Shown piece after piece: positions 32,935-42,399 of a stretch of 64,000 nt of DNA. Position numbers and translations under genes: made by a program. A model generated the notes under the pieces. It was not told where the DNA came from, ran no database searches, and worked only from the letters and a program-made list of their open reading frames with translations. The stretch is from NCBI RefSeq assembly GCF_001613065.1, contig NZ_BDBQ01000027.1, forward strand, positions 1 through 64,000, written 5' to 3'. Each line of letters starts with the position of its first letter. The stretch's first letter is position 1. This DNA comes from Nocardia miyunensis NBRC 108239. GTDB taxonomy: Bacteria; Actinomycetota; Actinomycetes; Mycobacteriales; Mycobacteriaceae.

Positions 32935-34327
32935 TAGCGGAGAGCTTCGGGGGATGACTGATGAGGGGCTGCTCGACGCGGTGCGGCGGGCGCATGGGGC
33001 GGCGGCGTTCGCGCAGGCTGCCGAGGTGCTGGCCGTGCGGGAGTTGTATCGGCGGCGGGCGGAGCAAGGGGTGGAGTTCGCCGCGGCTGAGGCGTCGATG
33101 GCGGTGCAGATCTCCGAGGCGGTTGCGGCGGGGCTGATCGATATCGGGATCGGGCTCGATCGGCTGCCGCGGATTCGGGAGGCGTTCGTCTCGGGGCGGA
33201 TCGATCTGGCGCGGGCGCAGGTTCTGGTGGAGAACGTGCGGGATCTGCCGGAGGAGTTGCTCGCCGATATCGAGCCGACGCTGATCGAGGTAGCGGAGCG
33301 GCTCCCGCCCGCGCGGCTGCGGCAGACGGTGCGGCGTTGGGTGGCCAGGCTCGATCCCGCGGGGGAGCGTCGTCGGCGCGAGCGGCGCGAGGGCGATCGT
33401 GATGTGCGCATCAAGGCCGTGCAGGACGGTATGGCGGTCTTCGACGGTCTATTGCCCGCGGTGGGCGCGCAGACGGTCGCGATGCGTTTGCGCGAGATGA
33501 GTCTGCAAGTGTGCCAGGCCGATCCGCGCACGATGCCGCAGCGGCGAGCCGATGCGCTGGTGGCGCTGGCCGATGGCTCACAGCGCCTGCGTTGCGCCTG
33601 CGGCCGCGGGAAAGGCTGCACCGCACCGGAATCCGAGCCGTCACGTCGGCCGTTGATCCAGATCGGCGTGCCCGCCGAGACGCTCCTGGGCGAGGGGGAT
33701 GCCCCGGCTCACCTGTCGGGCTATGGCCCGATCGATGCGGCGCTGGTCCGCCGGATCGCGGAATACGCTCGGTTCCAAGTGATTCCGGAGCGAATCGAGG
33801 ATCCGACCAGCCCGGAGGAGTCCGCTCGGCCCGATCCGGCGCAGTGGCAGGAGCGGGATGTTCGCGCGCTCGACGGGATGTGCCGTTTTCCGGGGTGCAC
33901 CATGCCGTCGTCGGAATCGCTACTGGACCACAGTGTTCCGTTCGATGCCGCGCGCCGGGGGACGGTCCTGGCGAACCTCGCCGTGTTGTGTACACGTCAT
34001 CATCGTCTGAAGGCGGCGGCGGATCGGGGCGAGACGTCGTGGCGGATCCACCGCGTCGATGCCGATCGGCTACGCTGGAAGAGTCCCACCGGCGATGAGC
34101 ACACCACCCTCCGCGAGGGTGAGCGATATCTGTTTCCGCGCACCGATATCGAGGCGTTCGATGCCCTATGGCCCTGTCCCGCAAGTGTTTCCGCACCACC
34201 GCACCCGTCCACCGTCGACCTGACCTATCCGATCGAACATGGCGCGTTCGTCCGTCCGGAGCTGGCATCCATGACGCCCGAGAACGAGCCGCCAGGCTGC
34301 CTTGTTATTGAAAATCCAAGTCGCTGA
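32927..34327 (+). CDS. DUF222 / 13E12 repeat family HNH endonuclease-like protein
   Basis: A 466-residue protein. The N-terminal ~300 residues are the helical DUF222 domain (LDAVRRAHGAAAFAQAAEVLAV onward). An HNH nuclease motif follows: CRFPGC, LDHSVPF, and LCTRHHRLK around residues 320-365. This is the 13E12 REP family of mycobacteria and nocardiae, whose biological role is unclear; several members are LexA-regulated in Mycobacterium tuberculosis. The exact SOS box over the start codon shows the same control here. Confidence 0.88.
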   Translation: MFDSGELRGMTDEGLLDAVRRAHGAAAFAQAAEVLAVRELYRRRAEQGVEFAAAEASMAVQISEAVAAGLIDIGIGLDRLPRIREAFVSGRIDLARAQVLVENVRDLPEELLADIEPTLIEVAERLPPARLRQTVRRWVARLDPAGERRRRERREGDRDVRIKAVQDGMAVFDGLLPAVGAQTVAMRLREMSLQVCQADPRTMPQRRADALVALADGSQRLRCACGRGKGCTAPESEPSRRPLIQIGVPAETLLGEGDAPAHLSGYGPIDAALVRRIAEYARFQVIPERIEDPTSPEESARPDPAQWQERDVRALDGMCRFPGCTMPSSESLLDHSVPFDAARRGTVLANLAVLCTRHHRLKAAADRGETSWRIHRVDADRLRWKSPTGDEHTTLREGERYLFPRTDIEAFDALWPCPASVSAPPHPSTVDLTYPIEHGAFVRPELASMTPENEPPGCLVIENPSR

Positions 34328-34340
34328 GGGGGATTCACTG

Positions 34341-34622
34341 ATGCTCGCCTTGCAGCCGGACGTCCGTCCGGTAGCGATCCACAGGACACCGCACATGTCG
34401 CATCCGGACCGCCCGCCGGCGCCGACCGTCATCGACGTCGCCGTGGAACGCGAACGAATCGCAGCGCTCGACAAGCTCCGCCGTCGCCTGGAATCCGAAC
34501 TAGACCGGACTCCCGCGGGATCCGGCTACGCCGCGATGGCCGGGCAACTGCGCGAGACCGTCAACTCCATCGCCGATGCGCGCAACCGGGTCTACGAGGC
34601 GCTGATCGATGAGGATCCCTGA
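34341..34622 (+). CDS. Small hypothetical helical protein
   Basis: A 93-residue protein, charged and helical from residue ~30 onward (VAVERERIAALDKLRRRLES), probably a coiled coil. ATG 34341 follows a GAGGGGGA site; an internal ATG at 34395 is an alternative. It begins 13 bases after the HNH gene and could share its transcript. No family is recognised. Confidence 0.5.
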   Translation: MLALQPDVRPVAIHRTPHMSHPDRPPAPTVIDVAVERERIAALDKLRRRLESELDRTPAGSGYAAMAGQLRETVNSIADARNRVYEALIDEDP

Positions 34623-34702
34623 CCCGGAGCGTGTCCGCGGGGTCCATGGACACCGCCCGGGCGGCTGGGGTTGCCGTCCGGGCGGTTCGGCGCCGAATAC
34701 GG

Positions 34703-35452
34703 CTATTTCGAAAGGCTGGTCACCCAGGTCGAGCTACCGAGGTCCACGTTCGTGCTGCCCTGGAGCACGGTCGGGGTTTGCACCTGTCCGACGGCGCCCT
34801 TGAGAGCCGTCATCGCCGTCTCGGCGTGGTCGCGTGCCTCGTCGACGCGGTCGCCCTTGGCGATGCACTGCTGCACGTCCTCCGAGGCGCCCGCATCCTT
34901 GGCGATCGCTGCCAGCTGATCGTTGCTGAGGCTGCCCCCCTGCTCGCTGGGCTGTTTGGTGGTGAACAGCGCCTGATGGAATTTCGAGAACGCCGGGCCG
35001 TCACCCGCCGAGGCGACACAGTCGCTGGCCGCGATGGCGCGGGTCGAATAGTCCTTGGTGCCCGACTCCGAATCCAGGAAGTTCACCATCCGATACCGCA
35101 CGGCGAGGTTGCCCGCATCGATCTCCTTGGCGATCTGCTGCCCGTAATAGTGTTCGAGCGATCCGCAATTCGGGCACAGCGGATCCTCGTACATATCGAT
35201 CGTCTTCGCCGGATTGGTTTTACCGAGCACGATCGCGCCGTCCGAGTCGAGCAGCGCGCTCACTGCCGGATCGTGCACCGGGCCGTACCCGTCTTCCTGG
35301 ACCTTCTGACTATTGCTGCTGCTCGAATGCATCGCATACGCCACGATCGCCACGATGATCACGACTGCGACGCCGCCGAGAATGTAGGCGGTGCGGCTGG
35401 ACATCGGTCGCGGCTGATATGTCGACCCGGGGGAGGAGTTCACGGTCTCCAC
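34703..35452 (-). CDS. Membrane-anchored DsbA-family thiol oxidoreductase
   Basis: A 249-residue protein from GTG 35452. One N-terminal membrane helix (AYILGGVAVVIIVAIVAYAM) is followed by a DsbA-type thioredoxin fold with active site CPNC (in YEDPLCPNCGSLEHYYG, ~residue 93) and a cis-proline segment near VQTPTVL. It would form or shuffle disulfides in secreted proteins. A second cysteine pair (SDCVAS and QQCIAK) may form a structural disulfide. It stands alone here. Confidence 0.82.
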   Translation of the reverse strand: METVNSSPGSTYQPRPMSSRTAYILGGVAVVIIVAIVAYAMHSSSSNSQKVQEDGYGPVHDPAVSALLDSDGAIVLGKTNPAKTIDMYEDPLCPNCGSLEHYYGQQIAKEIDAGNLAVRYRMVNFLDSESGTKDYSTRAIAASDCVASAGDGPAFSKFHQALFTTKQPSEQGGSLSNDQLAAIAKDAGASEDVQQCIAKGDRVDEARDHAETAMTALKGAVGQVQTPTVLQGSTNVDLGSSTWVTSLSK

Positions 35453-35960
35453 TCTGCCAAAGCGGCCGCGTCGGCCGGAACCCGACGTGGCCGCTTCCTC
35501 GGCCCCTTCCTGGGACGGTTCGTCGGCGAGCCATCGATCCGAGTACCTGCCAGGTTTCGCAGGTTATCCCGCTGCGGTGATATCTGTTGTTTCCCAGTGC
35601 CCGCGCGCCTGGCGGGTGTCAGGACAGGCGATCTGTATCGAGGGCGCAGAGTTTCGAGCGGATCGGCGAGGCGGCGACGTAGCCGGTGATGGTGCTCCAG
35701 TGCGTCAGCCTGGCGACCGCTGCGGTGGAGGACGATCATCGTCTGACTGGCCACTCGTTCGTTCAACGGAGACTGCGCTGTGTGGGCGGACAGGCTCGGG
35801 AGCAGGTCGGAGTGTCGGCCACAGCGCAGTGCGGCGTAGATGTGGTCGAGTTCGGCGACCATTCGCTCGTCGTCCAGCGTGGGTCCGATCGGTGTCGGGC
35901 GTTGCCGGGAAGACAGGCCGGGCTTGGTATTACCCCGGGCCCGACCTGTCCGGGCAAGCC
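35440..35960 (-). pseudogene. Remnant of an AfsR/SARP-type regulator (BTAD fragment)
   Basis: In one minus-strand frame, translation gives LDDERMVAELDHIYAALRCG and then SPLNERVASQTMIVLHRSGRQADALEHH, the typical core of a bacterial transcriptional activator domain. The DNA-binding part and a proper start are missing, and the C-terminus runs into low-complexity sequence. This is a truncated, decayed copy; the opposite strand has open frames but no recognisable protein. Confidence 0.65.
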
Positions 35961-36045
35961 GACTTCGGCTGCCCGCCGTTCCGTGACACCGTCGCCGGAC
36001 GTGTCGCGGATCGGGTGGGGCAGCTCTCGAACCCGTTGCGGGGGT

Positions 36046-36879
36046 TCATATTTTGCGGGCGACCCCGGCGTAGAACTGGACTTGATTGTCCATTTTGTCC
36101 GGTGGCGCGATGGCGGGTCGCCATTTGTGCGGGGTGGTCAGGGCGGGTTCGACCCATTCCAGGCCGGTGAAGAAGCGGGCGAATTCGTCTCGGGTGCGGA
36201 TCTGGCCCGGCATGCCGGATTCGTGGTAGATCCGTTCGACTTCCGCCATCTCGGGGCCGAAATCCGGTGTGGCGTGGGTCATTACCAGATAGGAGCCGGG
36301 GGCGAGCGCCGAGAGGAGATGACCGACGATCTCATAGGGGGAGTGTTCATCCTCCACGAAATGCATCACGGCGATCAGCGACAATGCGATCGGCAGGGTC
36401 GGGTCGAGGGTTTCGAGCAGTTCGGGCGCGGTGAGGATCGAGTCCGGCTTCCGGACGTCGGCGTGCACATATGTGGTGCGGCCCTGCGGAGTACTGGTCA
36501 TCAATGCCCGAGCGTGGGCGAGGACCAGTGCGTCGTTGTCCACGTAGACCACCCGCGCCGCCGGATCGATCCGCTGCACGACCTGATGCAGATTCGGTTC
36601 GGTGGGAATGCCGGTCCCGATGTCCAGGAATTGCCGAATGCCCTGTCCCGCGCAGAATTCCGCGGCTCGCAACATGAAACTGCGATTCTGCCGCGCGGTC
36701 ACCCGTACATGCGGATGGACCTGTTCCGAACGTGTACCGGCGCGGCGATCCGCCTCGTAGTTGTCGTGCCCGCCGAGCCAGTAGTCATAGACCCGTGCGG
36801 TGTGCGCGAGTTGAGGATTGAGCTCCGGGAACTCCACAATCAAGAACTGTAACTCGAAATCCATTTGGTACACCACCAT
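36046..36879 (-). CDS. SAM-dependent methyltransferase, DUF574 family
   Basis: A 277-residue protein matching the actinobacterial DUF574 (Methyltransf_19) family: TARVYDYWLGGHDNYEADR near the N-terminus, SAM motif FLDIGTGIPT (~84-93), VVYVDNDALVLAHAR, and an SLIAVMHFVED strand. Substrates are mostly unknown, with roles suggested in secondary metabolism. The start is at 36879; ATG 36864 is an alternative. Confidence 0.85.
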   Translation of the reverse strand: MVVYQMDFELQFLIVEFPELNPQLAHTARVYDYWLGGHDNYEADRRAGTRSEQVHPHVRVTARQNRSFMLRAAEFCAGQGIRQFLDIGTGIPTEPNLHQVVQRIDPAARVVYVDNDALVLAHARALMTSTPQGRTTYVHADVRKPDSILTAPELLETLDPTLPIALSLIAVMHFVEDEHSPYEIVGHLLSALAPGSYLVMTHATPDFGPEMAEVERIYHESGMPGQIRTRDEFARFFTGLEWVEPALTTPHKWRPAIAPPDKMDNQVQFYAGVARKI

Positions 36880-36899
36880 TCCGCCGGAGGGAGTTCGCG

Positions 36900-37073
36900 A
36901 TGCCCGGTTCGAGCGTGATCACCTCGCACACTCTGATCGACGATGTCCTGCAACGCTATTCGGATTCGAACTACCCGCGCGCGATTCCACACGTGCAGTG
37001 CGGATCTACTCAGCGGATACCGGTCGGTTTGCGTAGCCCGTTGAGGACGATGTCGAGCAATCCGTCGAGGTGA
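36900..37073 (+). CDS. Short ORF, possibly a truncated gene
   Basis: A 57-residue frame preceded by a very good ribosome site, GGAGGGAG. It starts MPGSSVITSHTLIDDVLQRY, and its last 21 codons overlap the 3' end of the convergent TetR gene. The N-terminal part looks protein-like, but the end is probably junk, so this may be the 5' stub of a gene interrupted by rearrangement. No family is recognised. Confidence 0.3.
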   Translation: MPGSSVITSHTLIDDVLQRYSDSNYPRAIPHVQCGSTQRIPVGLRSPLRTMSSNPSR

Positions 37074-37600
37074 TCGGATTCGGCGGGCTGGCGGGAGAGG
37101 GCGAGGAAGATCAGCGCGCCGATCAGTGCGTCGGCGGCGGCGAGATGGTCCGCGTCGGGGCGTAGTTCGGCGTCGGAGGCCAGTCGCTCGCGCAGGTGTT
37201 CGCGTAGCGGACCGGTGAAGTGGGTGTACAGGCGCGTCGCGGCGGTGTCGTCCACGGCCGCCGCGCCGGTGAGGGCGCGGGAGAGGGTGCGGCCGATGGG
37301 GGAGGCGATTTGCTCACGGAATGCCATGAGCCATTCGCGCAATGCCACGGCGATATCGGATCCGCTCGGTTCGGGTAGGGGCGGGGTCGGGATGAAACCG
37401 TCCAGGACCGCGTCGACCACTACCGCGGCCTTCGACGACCACCAGCGGTAGATCGTCTGTTTCCCGACGCCGGCGCGGCGGGCGATGCCGTCGAGTGACA
37501 GCCGGTCGTAACTGTCGGTTCGCAGGATGTCGCGCGTCGCCTCGAGGATTGCCCGGCGGGACGCCTCGTTGCGTTTGGGGCCGCGGCGGGACTGGGTCAT
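37010..37600 (-). CDS. TetR-family transcriptional regulator
   Basis: A 196-residue TetR regulator. The helix-turn-helix LDGIARRAGVGKQTIYRWWSSK is at ~36-57, with a C-terminal ligand-binding helical domain (TetR_C type, LREWLMAFREQIASPIGRTL). It is divergent from an SDR gene 74 bases away and probably represses it through the inverted repeat at 37625-37644. Confidence 0.88.
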   Translation of the reverse strand: MTQSRRGPKRNEASRRAILEATRDILRTDSYDRLSLDGIARRAGVGKQTIYRWWSSKAAVVVDAVLDGFIPTPPLPEPSGSDIAVALREWLMAFREQIASPIGRTLSRALTGAAAVDDTAATRLYTHFTGPLREHLRERLASDAELRPDADHLAAADALIGALIFLALSRQPAESDHLDGLLDIVLNGLRKPTGIR

Positions 37601-37624
37601 GGCCGCAAGCGTACGAGGCGTGTA

Positions 37625-37644
37625 GTCTCCGCTAAAAGCGAGAC
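37625..37644. promoter_or_regulatory. Candidate TetR operator
   Basis: GTCTC and GAGAC frame inner GCT/AGC halves around AAA, making a 20-base near-palindrome midway between the divergent TetR and SDR genes. Confidence 0.55.
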
Positions 37645-37674
37645 GATTCGTATTGCATTTAGCTAGGGAGTGCG

Positions 37675-38496
37675 ATGAGCGAGGTTCTGGTGGTCATCGG
37701 CGCCGGTGGTATGGGTGAGGCCATCGTGCGTCGCCTCGGTGCGGGTCGGCAGGTGGTACTGGCCGATTTCGACGAGCGGATTCTCGACCGCGTCACCGCC
37801 GCCCTGGACGGTGACGGGTATCGGGTTCATCCGTGGAAAGTCGATGTGTCCCAGCGTGATTCGGTGGCGGCGCTGGCGGGGCAGGCCAGCGAGCTGGGCT
37901 CGGTGACCGCAGTCGCGCATACGGCCGGGCTGTCTCCGGTGCAGGCATCGACCGCGGCGATTCTGGCGGTCGACATGGTCGGTGTGGCCTTCGTACTGGA
38001 TGAGTTCGCGAAGGTCGTCGCGCCGGGTGGGGCCGGTGTGGTGATCGCGAGCATGGCCGGGACGTTCGCCACCGGGCACGTGCCCGCAGAGGTCGAGGCC
38101 GCGTTGGCGACGACTGCCGCCGAAGAGCTGATCGACCTGCCGTTCCTGGCCGGGCCCGGCCTCGCGGATCCGGGCGCCGCCTACAGCATCGCCAAACGGG
38201 CGAATCAGGTGCGGGTGCAGGCCGCGAGCCTGGCCTGGGGGCGGCGCGGGGCTCGGGTGAACAGCATCAGTCCGGGCGTCATCAGCACCGTGATGGGACG
38301 TCGGGAGCTGGCGGGGGAGTCCGGCGCCGGGATGCGGGCGATGGTCGAGGCGTCGGGAACCGGGCGGCTGGGCACCGCCGGTGACATCGCGGCGGCAGCG
38401 GCGTTCCTGCTCGGTCCCGATGCCTCGTTCATCACCGGCACCGATCTCCTCGTCGACGGCGGCGTCGTGGCCGCAACCCGGCACGGCGGATCGTGA
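37675..38496 (+). CDS. Short-chain dehydrogenase/reductase
   Basis: A 273-residue classical SDR. The nucleotide-binding loop is GAGGMGEAI (residues ~9-17), the active-site YSIAKRAN (YxxxK) is near 169, and the C-terminus has ITGTDLLVDGG. It reduces or oxidises an unknown alcohol/ketone. The VAHTAGLSPVQAS segment is typical of Nocardia SDRs of this subgroup. It is divergently transcribed from the TetR gene. Confidence 0.87.
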   Translation: MSEVLVVIGAGGMGEAIVRRLGAGRQVVLADFDERILDRVTAALDGDGYRVHPWKVDVSQRDSVAALAGQASELGSVTAVAHTAGLSPVQASTAAILAVDMVGVAFVLDEFAKVVAPGGAGVVIASMAGTFATGHVPAEVEAALATTAAEELIDLPFLAGPGLADPGAAYSIAKRANQVRVQAASLAWGRRGARVNSISPGVISTVMGRRELAGESGAGMRAMVEASGTGRLGTAGDIAAAAAFLLGPDASFITGTDLLVDGGVVAATRHGGS

Positions 38497-38673
38497 TCTG
38501 CCGAATGCGTTGTCCGCGTTGAGGAATCGCCATGCATGACGAAAGTTGAGCTGGTCGATCGGGTGCGACGCCGAGTCCCGGAATACTCGTTACTTGCCGG
38601 TAGGTATCGGTGCGGAGATATCCTGTGCCGCAGACTCGACATATCCGCTACGCCCGCGAGGTGAACTGGTCCG

Positions 38674-39570
38674 ATGCCGACATCTGCTGTGACTCAACAT
38701 CTGCGGGACGATCTCCGGGAATACGCGCGACTGGCCGATGCGCGATACGACGCGTCGCGCGTCGAGCCGGTACTCGATGTACTGGCCGATGTGGCCCCGG
38801 ACGCGCTGATGGCGGTGCGGACGACGAACGAGCCGGTCGGCGAACGTGAAGTCAACGTGCGGTTCATGCACTTCACCGCCGACCCGACGGTCGCGCTGCG
38901 GGAGGCGGGCCTGCTCGAGTTCACCGGGCATCCCCTCGAACAGGTACTGGCCGCGGTGGCCGATGCGGTGCCGGTGCAGTTCGGCGTCGACGTCGCGGTG
39001 GGCACCGGCGTGCAGAAGGTCTGGCTCGCCCTCGGCGAAATGCTCGACGTGCCAACGATATCGGCGCTGCCGGGTATGCCCGAGGCGGTGCGGGCGAACG
39101 CCGAACACCTGACCCGCTGGGGCGGCGGGAAATTCCTTCTGGTGGCGGTGGATTTCCTCGGCCGGACCCTGAATCTGTACTCGCAACTGCTGGCTCCCGG
39201 TCAGCTGCCGCCCGAGGACATCGGCGCGATCCTGCGTGAGCTCGACTTCGCCCCGGCGAGCGATGCCGAGCTCGCCGCGCTGGGTGCGCACGCCTACACG
39301 ATCTATCGCACGTTCTCCTGGTCCGATCCCGGCGTCCGGCGAATCTGCTTCCCGCGCAGGTTCTCTCGGGAAACATTTCCGGGACATCTGGATCCGGTGC
39401 TGGAGCGTTTCGTGCGGGGCGCGCCGCTGGTCGGCGATGGTGCGCACGCCTTCACCTTCTACGCCGCCTACAAACCCGACGGCCGGTACTACAAGGTGCA
39501 GGCCGACTACAACCCGCGCAGCAGCGATCTGCGGCTGCCGGGCGACGTCGCTATCCCGCCCACGCACTGA
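38674..39570 (+). CDS. ABBA-type aromatic prenyltransferase (NphB/CloQ family)
   Basis: A 298-residue protein aligning end to end with NphB/CloQ enzymes as I remember them: FTGHPLEQVLAAV, ISALPGMPEAVRANAEHL, DFLGRTLNLYSQLL, and YYKVQADY near the end. These soluble beta/alpha barrels attach prenyl chains to aromatic substrates without needing a DDxxD motif. No polyketide synthase or terpenoid genes lie nearby, so the aromatic acceptor is unknown. ATG 38674 follows GAGGTG. The gene stands alone between the SDR and a decayed SDR. Confidence 0.85.
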   Translation: MPTSAVTQHLRDDLREYARLADARYDASRVEPVLDVLADVAPDALMAVRTTNEPVGEREVNVRFMHFTADPTVALREAGLLEFTGHPLEQVLAAVADAVPVQFGVDVAVGTGVQKVWLALGEMLDVPTISALPGMPEAVRANAEHLTRWGGGKFLLVAVDFLGRTLNLYSQLLAPGQLPPEDIGAILRELDFAPASDAELAALGAHAYTIYRTFSWSDPGVRRICFPRRFSRETFPGHLDPVLERFVRGAPLVGDGAHAFTFYAAYKPDGRYYKVQADYNPRSSDLRLPGDVAIPPTH

Positions 39571-39696
39571 AGATCCCGCCGAACTGGTTGACCTACAGTG
39601 TATTTCGGCCACTGGACCGAATTCGCCAGCAGGATGACGAGTACGGTGCGCGATACACGAAGCGAATCACGGTGCCGGTGATGCTGGTGAACGGCA

Positions 39697-39870
39697 GTGC
39701 GGATCGATTGTGCGTACGGTGCGGCGAAGGCGGCCCTGGCCGCGTGGACCGCGGGTCTGTCCGCGCAGGTCGGTCCGAAAGGTCTGACCGCCAACGCCAT
39801 TGCCCCGGCCTGTATCGCCGAGACCGCCTACTTCCTCGCCTCGCCCGGTGCGCGCCAGTGTCAGATCGCC
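39697..39870 (+). pseudogene. Remnant of an SDR gene
   Basis: The translation [20 protein letters not shown], then [18 protein letters not shown] and [10 protein letters not shown], is the active-site helix, PG-type loop and C-terminal part of an SDR. The N-terminal Rossmann part and the middle are missing. The frame runs on into the downstream ligase gene without a stop, which misleads gene prediction. Confidence 0.65.
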
Positions 39871-39966
39871 TGCGGACGTCTCGCTCAGTGGTATCGGGCC
39901 GGGACGTCGGCGGGTGCAGGTGCGATCGTGTGGCGGGTAGGACTGGCGGGACGAAAGGTCATCACG

Positions 39967-41628
39967 ATGAGTGGCGGAACAGATTCACCGCGGGATCCGA
40001 ACCTGGCGATGGCCGCGCTCATGGGACCTGGGGGACCGTTCGAACTCGTCGAGGAGTCGGTGCTCGGCGCGCGAATGCCGGTGATGCGACATCGTGGACG
40101 TGCGGTGGGGGAGTTGTTGACCGCGTCGCTGCGGTGGGGTGAGCGGGATTACCTGGTGACCGCCGACCGCAGGGTCTCCTATGCCGAGCACGCGGCGGCG
40201 GTCGCGGCGCTGGCGGTCGCGCTGCGCGACGACTTCGGCGTCGGGAAGGGCGATCGCGTCGCGATCTACGCGGCCAATGCGCCGGAGTGGGTGATCGCCT
40301 TCTGGGCCACGCAGGTGCTCGGTGCGATCACCGTGTGCATGAACGGCTGGTGGGTGGAGCGGGAAGTCGCGTTCGGCATCGAGCACAGTCGTCCCGCGGT
40401 GGTGGTCGCCGATGCCAAGCGGGCCGCGGTCCTCGCCGCGGCCGATACCGGTGTCCCGGTGCTCACGATGGCCGAGGACCTGCCCGCGATCTTCGCCCGC
40501 AATGCCGGATTTCCGTTGCCGCATACCGAGATCGACGAGGACGACCCCGCGGCCATCGTGTACACCAGCGGCACGAGCGGTCGGCCCAAGGGCGCACTGC
40601 ACTCGCAGCGGAACATTCTGGCCGTCGCCGACTACCACCGGTTCAACGACGCGGCGCTCGCCGCATTCACCGGGCAGTCCTACGATCCTGATGCGCCCAG
40701 TTCGCTGCGATACCTGCTCACCTCACCGCTGTTCCACATCGCGAGTCTGCACAATCTGGTCGTTCCGCGACTGGCCACCGGTAGCGCGGTCGTGATGTAT
40801 CAGGGCGCTTTCGATGTGGCCGAGGTGCTGCGCCTGATCGAACGCGAGCGCGTCACGAATTGGGGTGCGGTGCCCGCGATGGCCGCACGCCTGGTCGAAT
40901 ACGGCGACTTCGACGCCTATGATCTGTCCTCGCTCACCGCCTTCGCCCTGGCCTCCGCGCCGTCCTCGATCGCCTTCAAAGAACGTCTGCGAGAACAGGT
41001 TCCGTTCGCCCGAGAGGCCCTGGTGGACAGTTACGGGCTGACCGAGTGCAGTACCGCGGTCGCGGTCGCGACTCCTGCCGAGCTCGAGCGGTTTCCGGGG
41101 ACCCTGGGACGTCCGATCATCGGCGTGAACCTGGAAATCCGTGACCCGGACGGGAATCGGGTACTCGACGGCGTCGAGGGCGAGGTCTGCGTGCGGAGTC
41201 CCTATGTGATGCTCGGCTATTGGGAGGATCGGTCGGCCACCGATGCGGCGATAACACCCGAACGATGGCTTCGGACAGGCGATTTCGGCATCGTCGAGAA
41301 CGGTCTGCTGCGTCTGGTCGGGCGACGTTCGGATCTGATCCTGCGCGGCGGCGAGAACGTCTACCCCACCGAGATCGAACAATGCCTGGACGAGCACCCC
41401 GACGTCCTGGAATGCGTCGTGATCGGCACCCCGCACGAGGATCTCGGTGAAGAGGTCTCCGCCGTCGTGGTCCTTCGCCCCGATGCCTCGGTGACCGAGG
41501 ACGAGCTGCGTGGCTACGCCGCCGAGCGGCTGTCGTATTTCAAGGTGCCCAGCCGCTGGCGCTTCACCTGGAAACCGTTACCGCGCAACGCAACCGGAAA
41601 AGTGATTCGCCACGGCCTCGAGGTCTGA
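39967..41628 (+). CDS. Acyl-CoA synthetase / AMP-dependent ligase
   Basis: A 553-residue ANL-superfamily adenylating enzyme. The phosphate loop is [15 protein letters not shown] (~198-212), with GLTECSTA at A5, [11 protein letters not shown] at A7, [14 protein letters not shown] at A8 and the A10 lysine in [11 protein letters not shown]. It would activate a fatty or aromatic acid to its CoA thioester. ATG 39967 follows GAAAGG; the longer frame upstream is the SDR remnant. It converges with a TetR gene that may regulate acyl metabolism. Confidence 0.9.
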   Translation: MSGGTDSPRDPNLAMAALMGPGGPFELVEESVLGARMPVMRHRGRAVGELLTASLRWGERDYLVTADRRVSYAEHAAAVAALAVALRDDFGVGKGDRVAIYAANAPEWVIAFWATQVLGAITVCMNGWWVEREVAFGIEHSRPAVVVADAKRAAVLAAADTGVPVLTMAEDLPAIFARNAGFPLPHTEIDEDDPAAIVYTSGTSGRPKGALHSQRNILAVADYHRFNDAALAAFTGQSYDPDAPSSLRYLLTSPLFHIASLHNLVVPRLATGSAVVMYQGAFDVAEVLRLIERERVTNWGAVPAMAARLVEYGDFDAYDLSSLTAFALASAPSSIAFKERLREQVPFAREALVDSYGLTECSTAVAVATPAELERFPGTLGRPIIGVNLEIRDPDGNRVLDGVEGEVCVRSPYVMLGYWEDRSATDAAITPERWLRTGDFGIVENGLLRLVGRRSDLILRGGENVYPTEIEQCLDEHPDVLECVVIGTPHEDLGEEVSAVVVLRPDASVTEDELRGYAAERLSYFKVPSRWRFTWKPLPRNATGKVIRHGLEV

Positions 41629-41636
41629 GCCGGTGC

Positions 41637-42293
41637 TCACGACCGGGCCGGAGCGCTGCCGTCCGCATCGTCCGGTCCGGTCCGGCGCGGATCGCGCAGG
41701 TCCACCAGCAGCAACTCGCAGCCCCGGCGGATATCCGATTCCGCCTGGGACAGCGAGATCTGGCCGTTGAGACAGGATTGCACCACGCCGAACCACAGCT
41801 GAATCAGCAGGCGCACCGAGGTCGTCTCCACCTCGGTCGGCTGCGCGATACCGGCCGCGTCCAGCAGCATCTGCCGGAACAGCCGATCCACCCGGCCCGC
41901 GTCGGGCACCAGGTCGTGATTGGCGGTGGCGGTCGACATGACCATGGCCGTGGACAGCGCCGGTTGGCGCAGCAGCCCGCGGGTGGCCCGGACCAGTACC
42001 CGGCGCATCGCCTCCTGCGGTGAGTCGTGGGCGGGCGTGCGGGCGGACTTGCCCGCCAGCCGTTCGAGCTGGTCGACCATCACCGCCGCGAACAGGTGCG
42101 TCTTGGACGGGAAATACCGATACAGCGTGCCGATCGCGACACCGGCCCGTTTGGCCACGTCGTGCATCTGCACGCGGGCCAGTTCCTTCTCCGAGGCCAG
42201 TTCGGCTGCCGCGGTGAGCATGCGGACGTGGCGTGCGCGCTGTTCCTGAGAACTCGGCTCGGCGGCGTCGCGCGCTTCGGCGATTCTCGGCAC
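41637..42293 (-). CDS. TetR-family regulator
   Basis: A 218-residue TetR regulator from GTG 42293, which has AAGGGA at 7 nt. The helix-turn-helix MHDVAKRAGVAIGTLYRYFPSK lies around 40-61, like KstR-type regulators of lipid metabolism. It is convergent with the acyl-CoA ligase gene with 8 bases between stops. The frame is open upstream through a remnant of another TetR gene, so the start could be misread. Confidence 0.82.
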   Translation of the reverse strand: MPRIAEARDAAEPSSQEQRARHVRMLTAAAELASEKELARVQMHDVAKRAGVAIGTLYRYFPSKTHLFAAVMVDQLERLAGKSARTPAHDSPQEAMRRVLVRATRGLLRQPALSTAMVMSTATANHDLVPDAGRVDRLFRQMLLDAAGIAQPTEVETTSVRLLIQLWFGVVQSCLNGQISLSQAESDIRRGCELLLVDLRDPRRTGPDDADGSAPARS

Positions 42294-42399
42294 TTTCGAT
42301 CCCTTCGGTCCGGCCGGGCGGCGGATCCGATCGTGATCGTCGCATCCGGGCCGAGGAGCCCACAACCGCGAACCCGTGCCGCATTCGCCTCTCGGCGAC

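Noticed and set aside
35686..36852. Long plus-strand frame opposite the BTAD remnant and the DUF574 gene
   Set aside because: It is the antisense shadow of the methyltransferase gene with no recognisable domains.
39697..41628. SDR-ligase fusion protein
   Set aside because: The SDR part lacks its Rossmann half and the ligase has its own start and ribosome site; the open frame is accidental.
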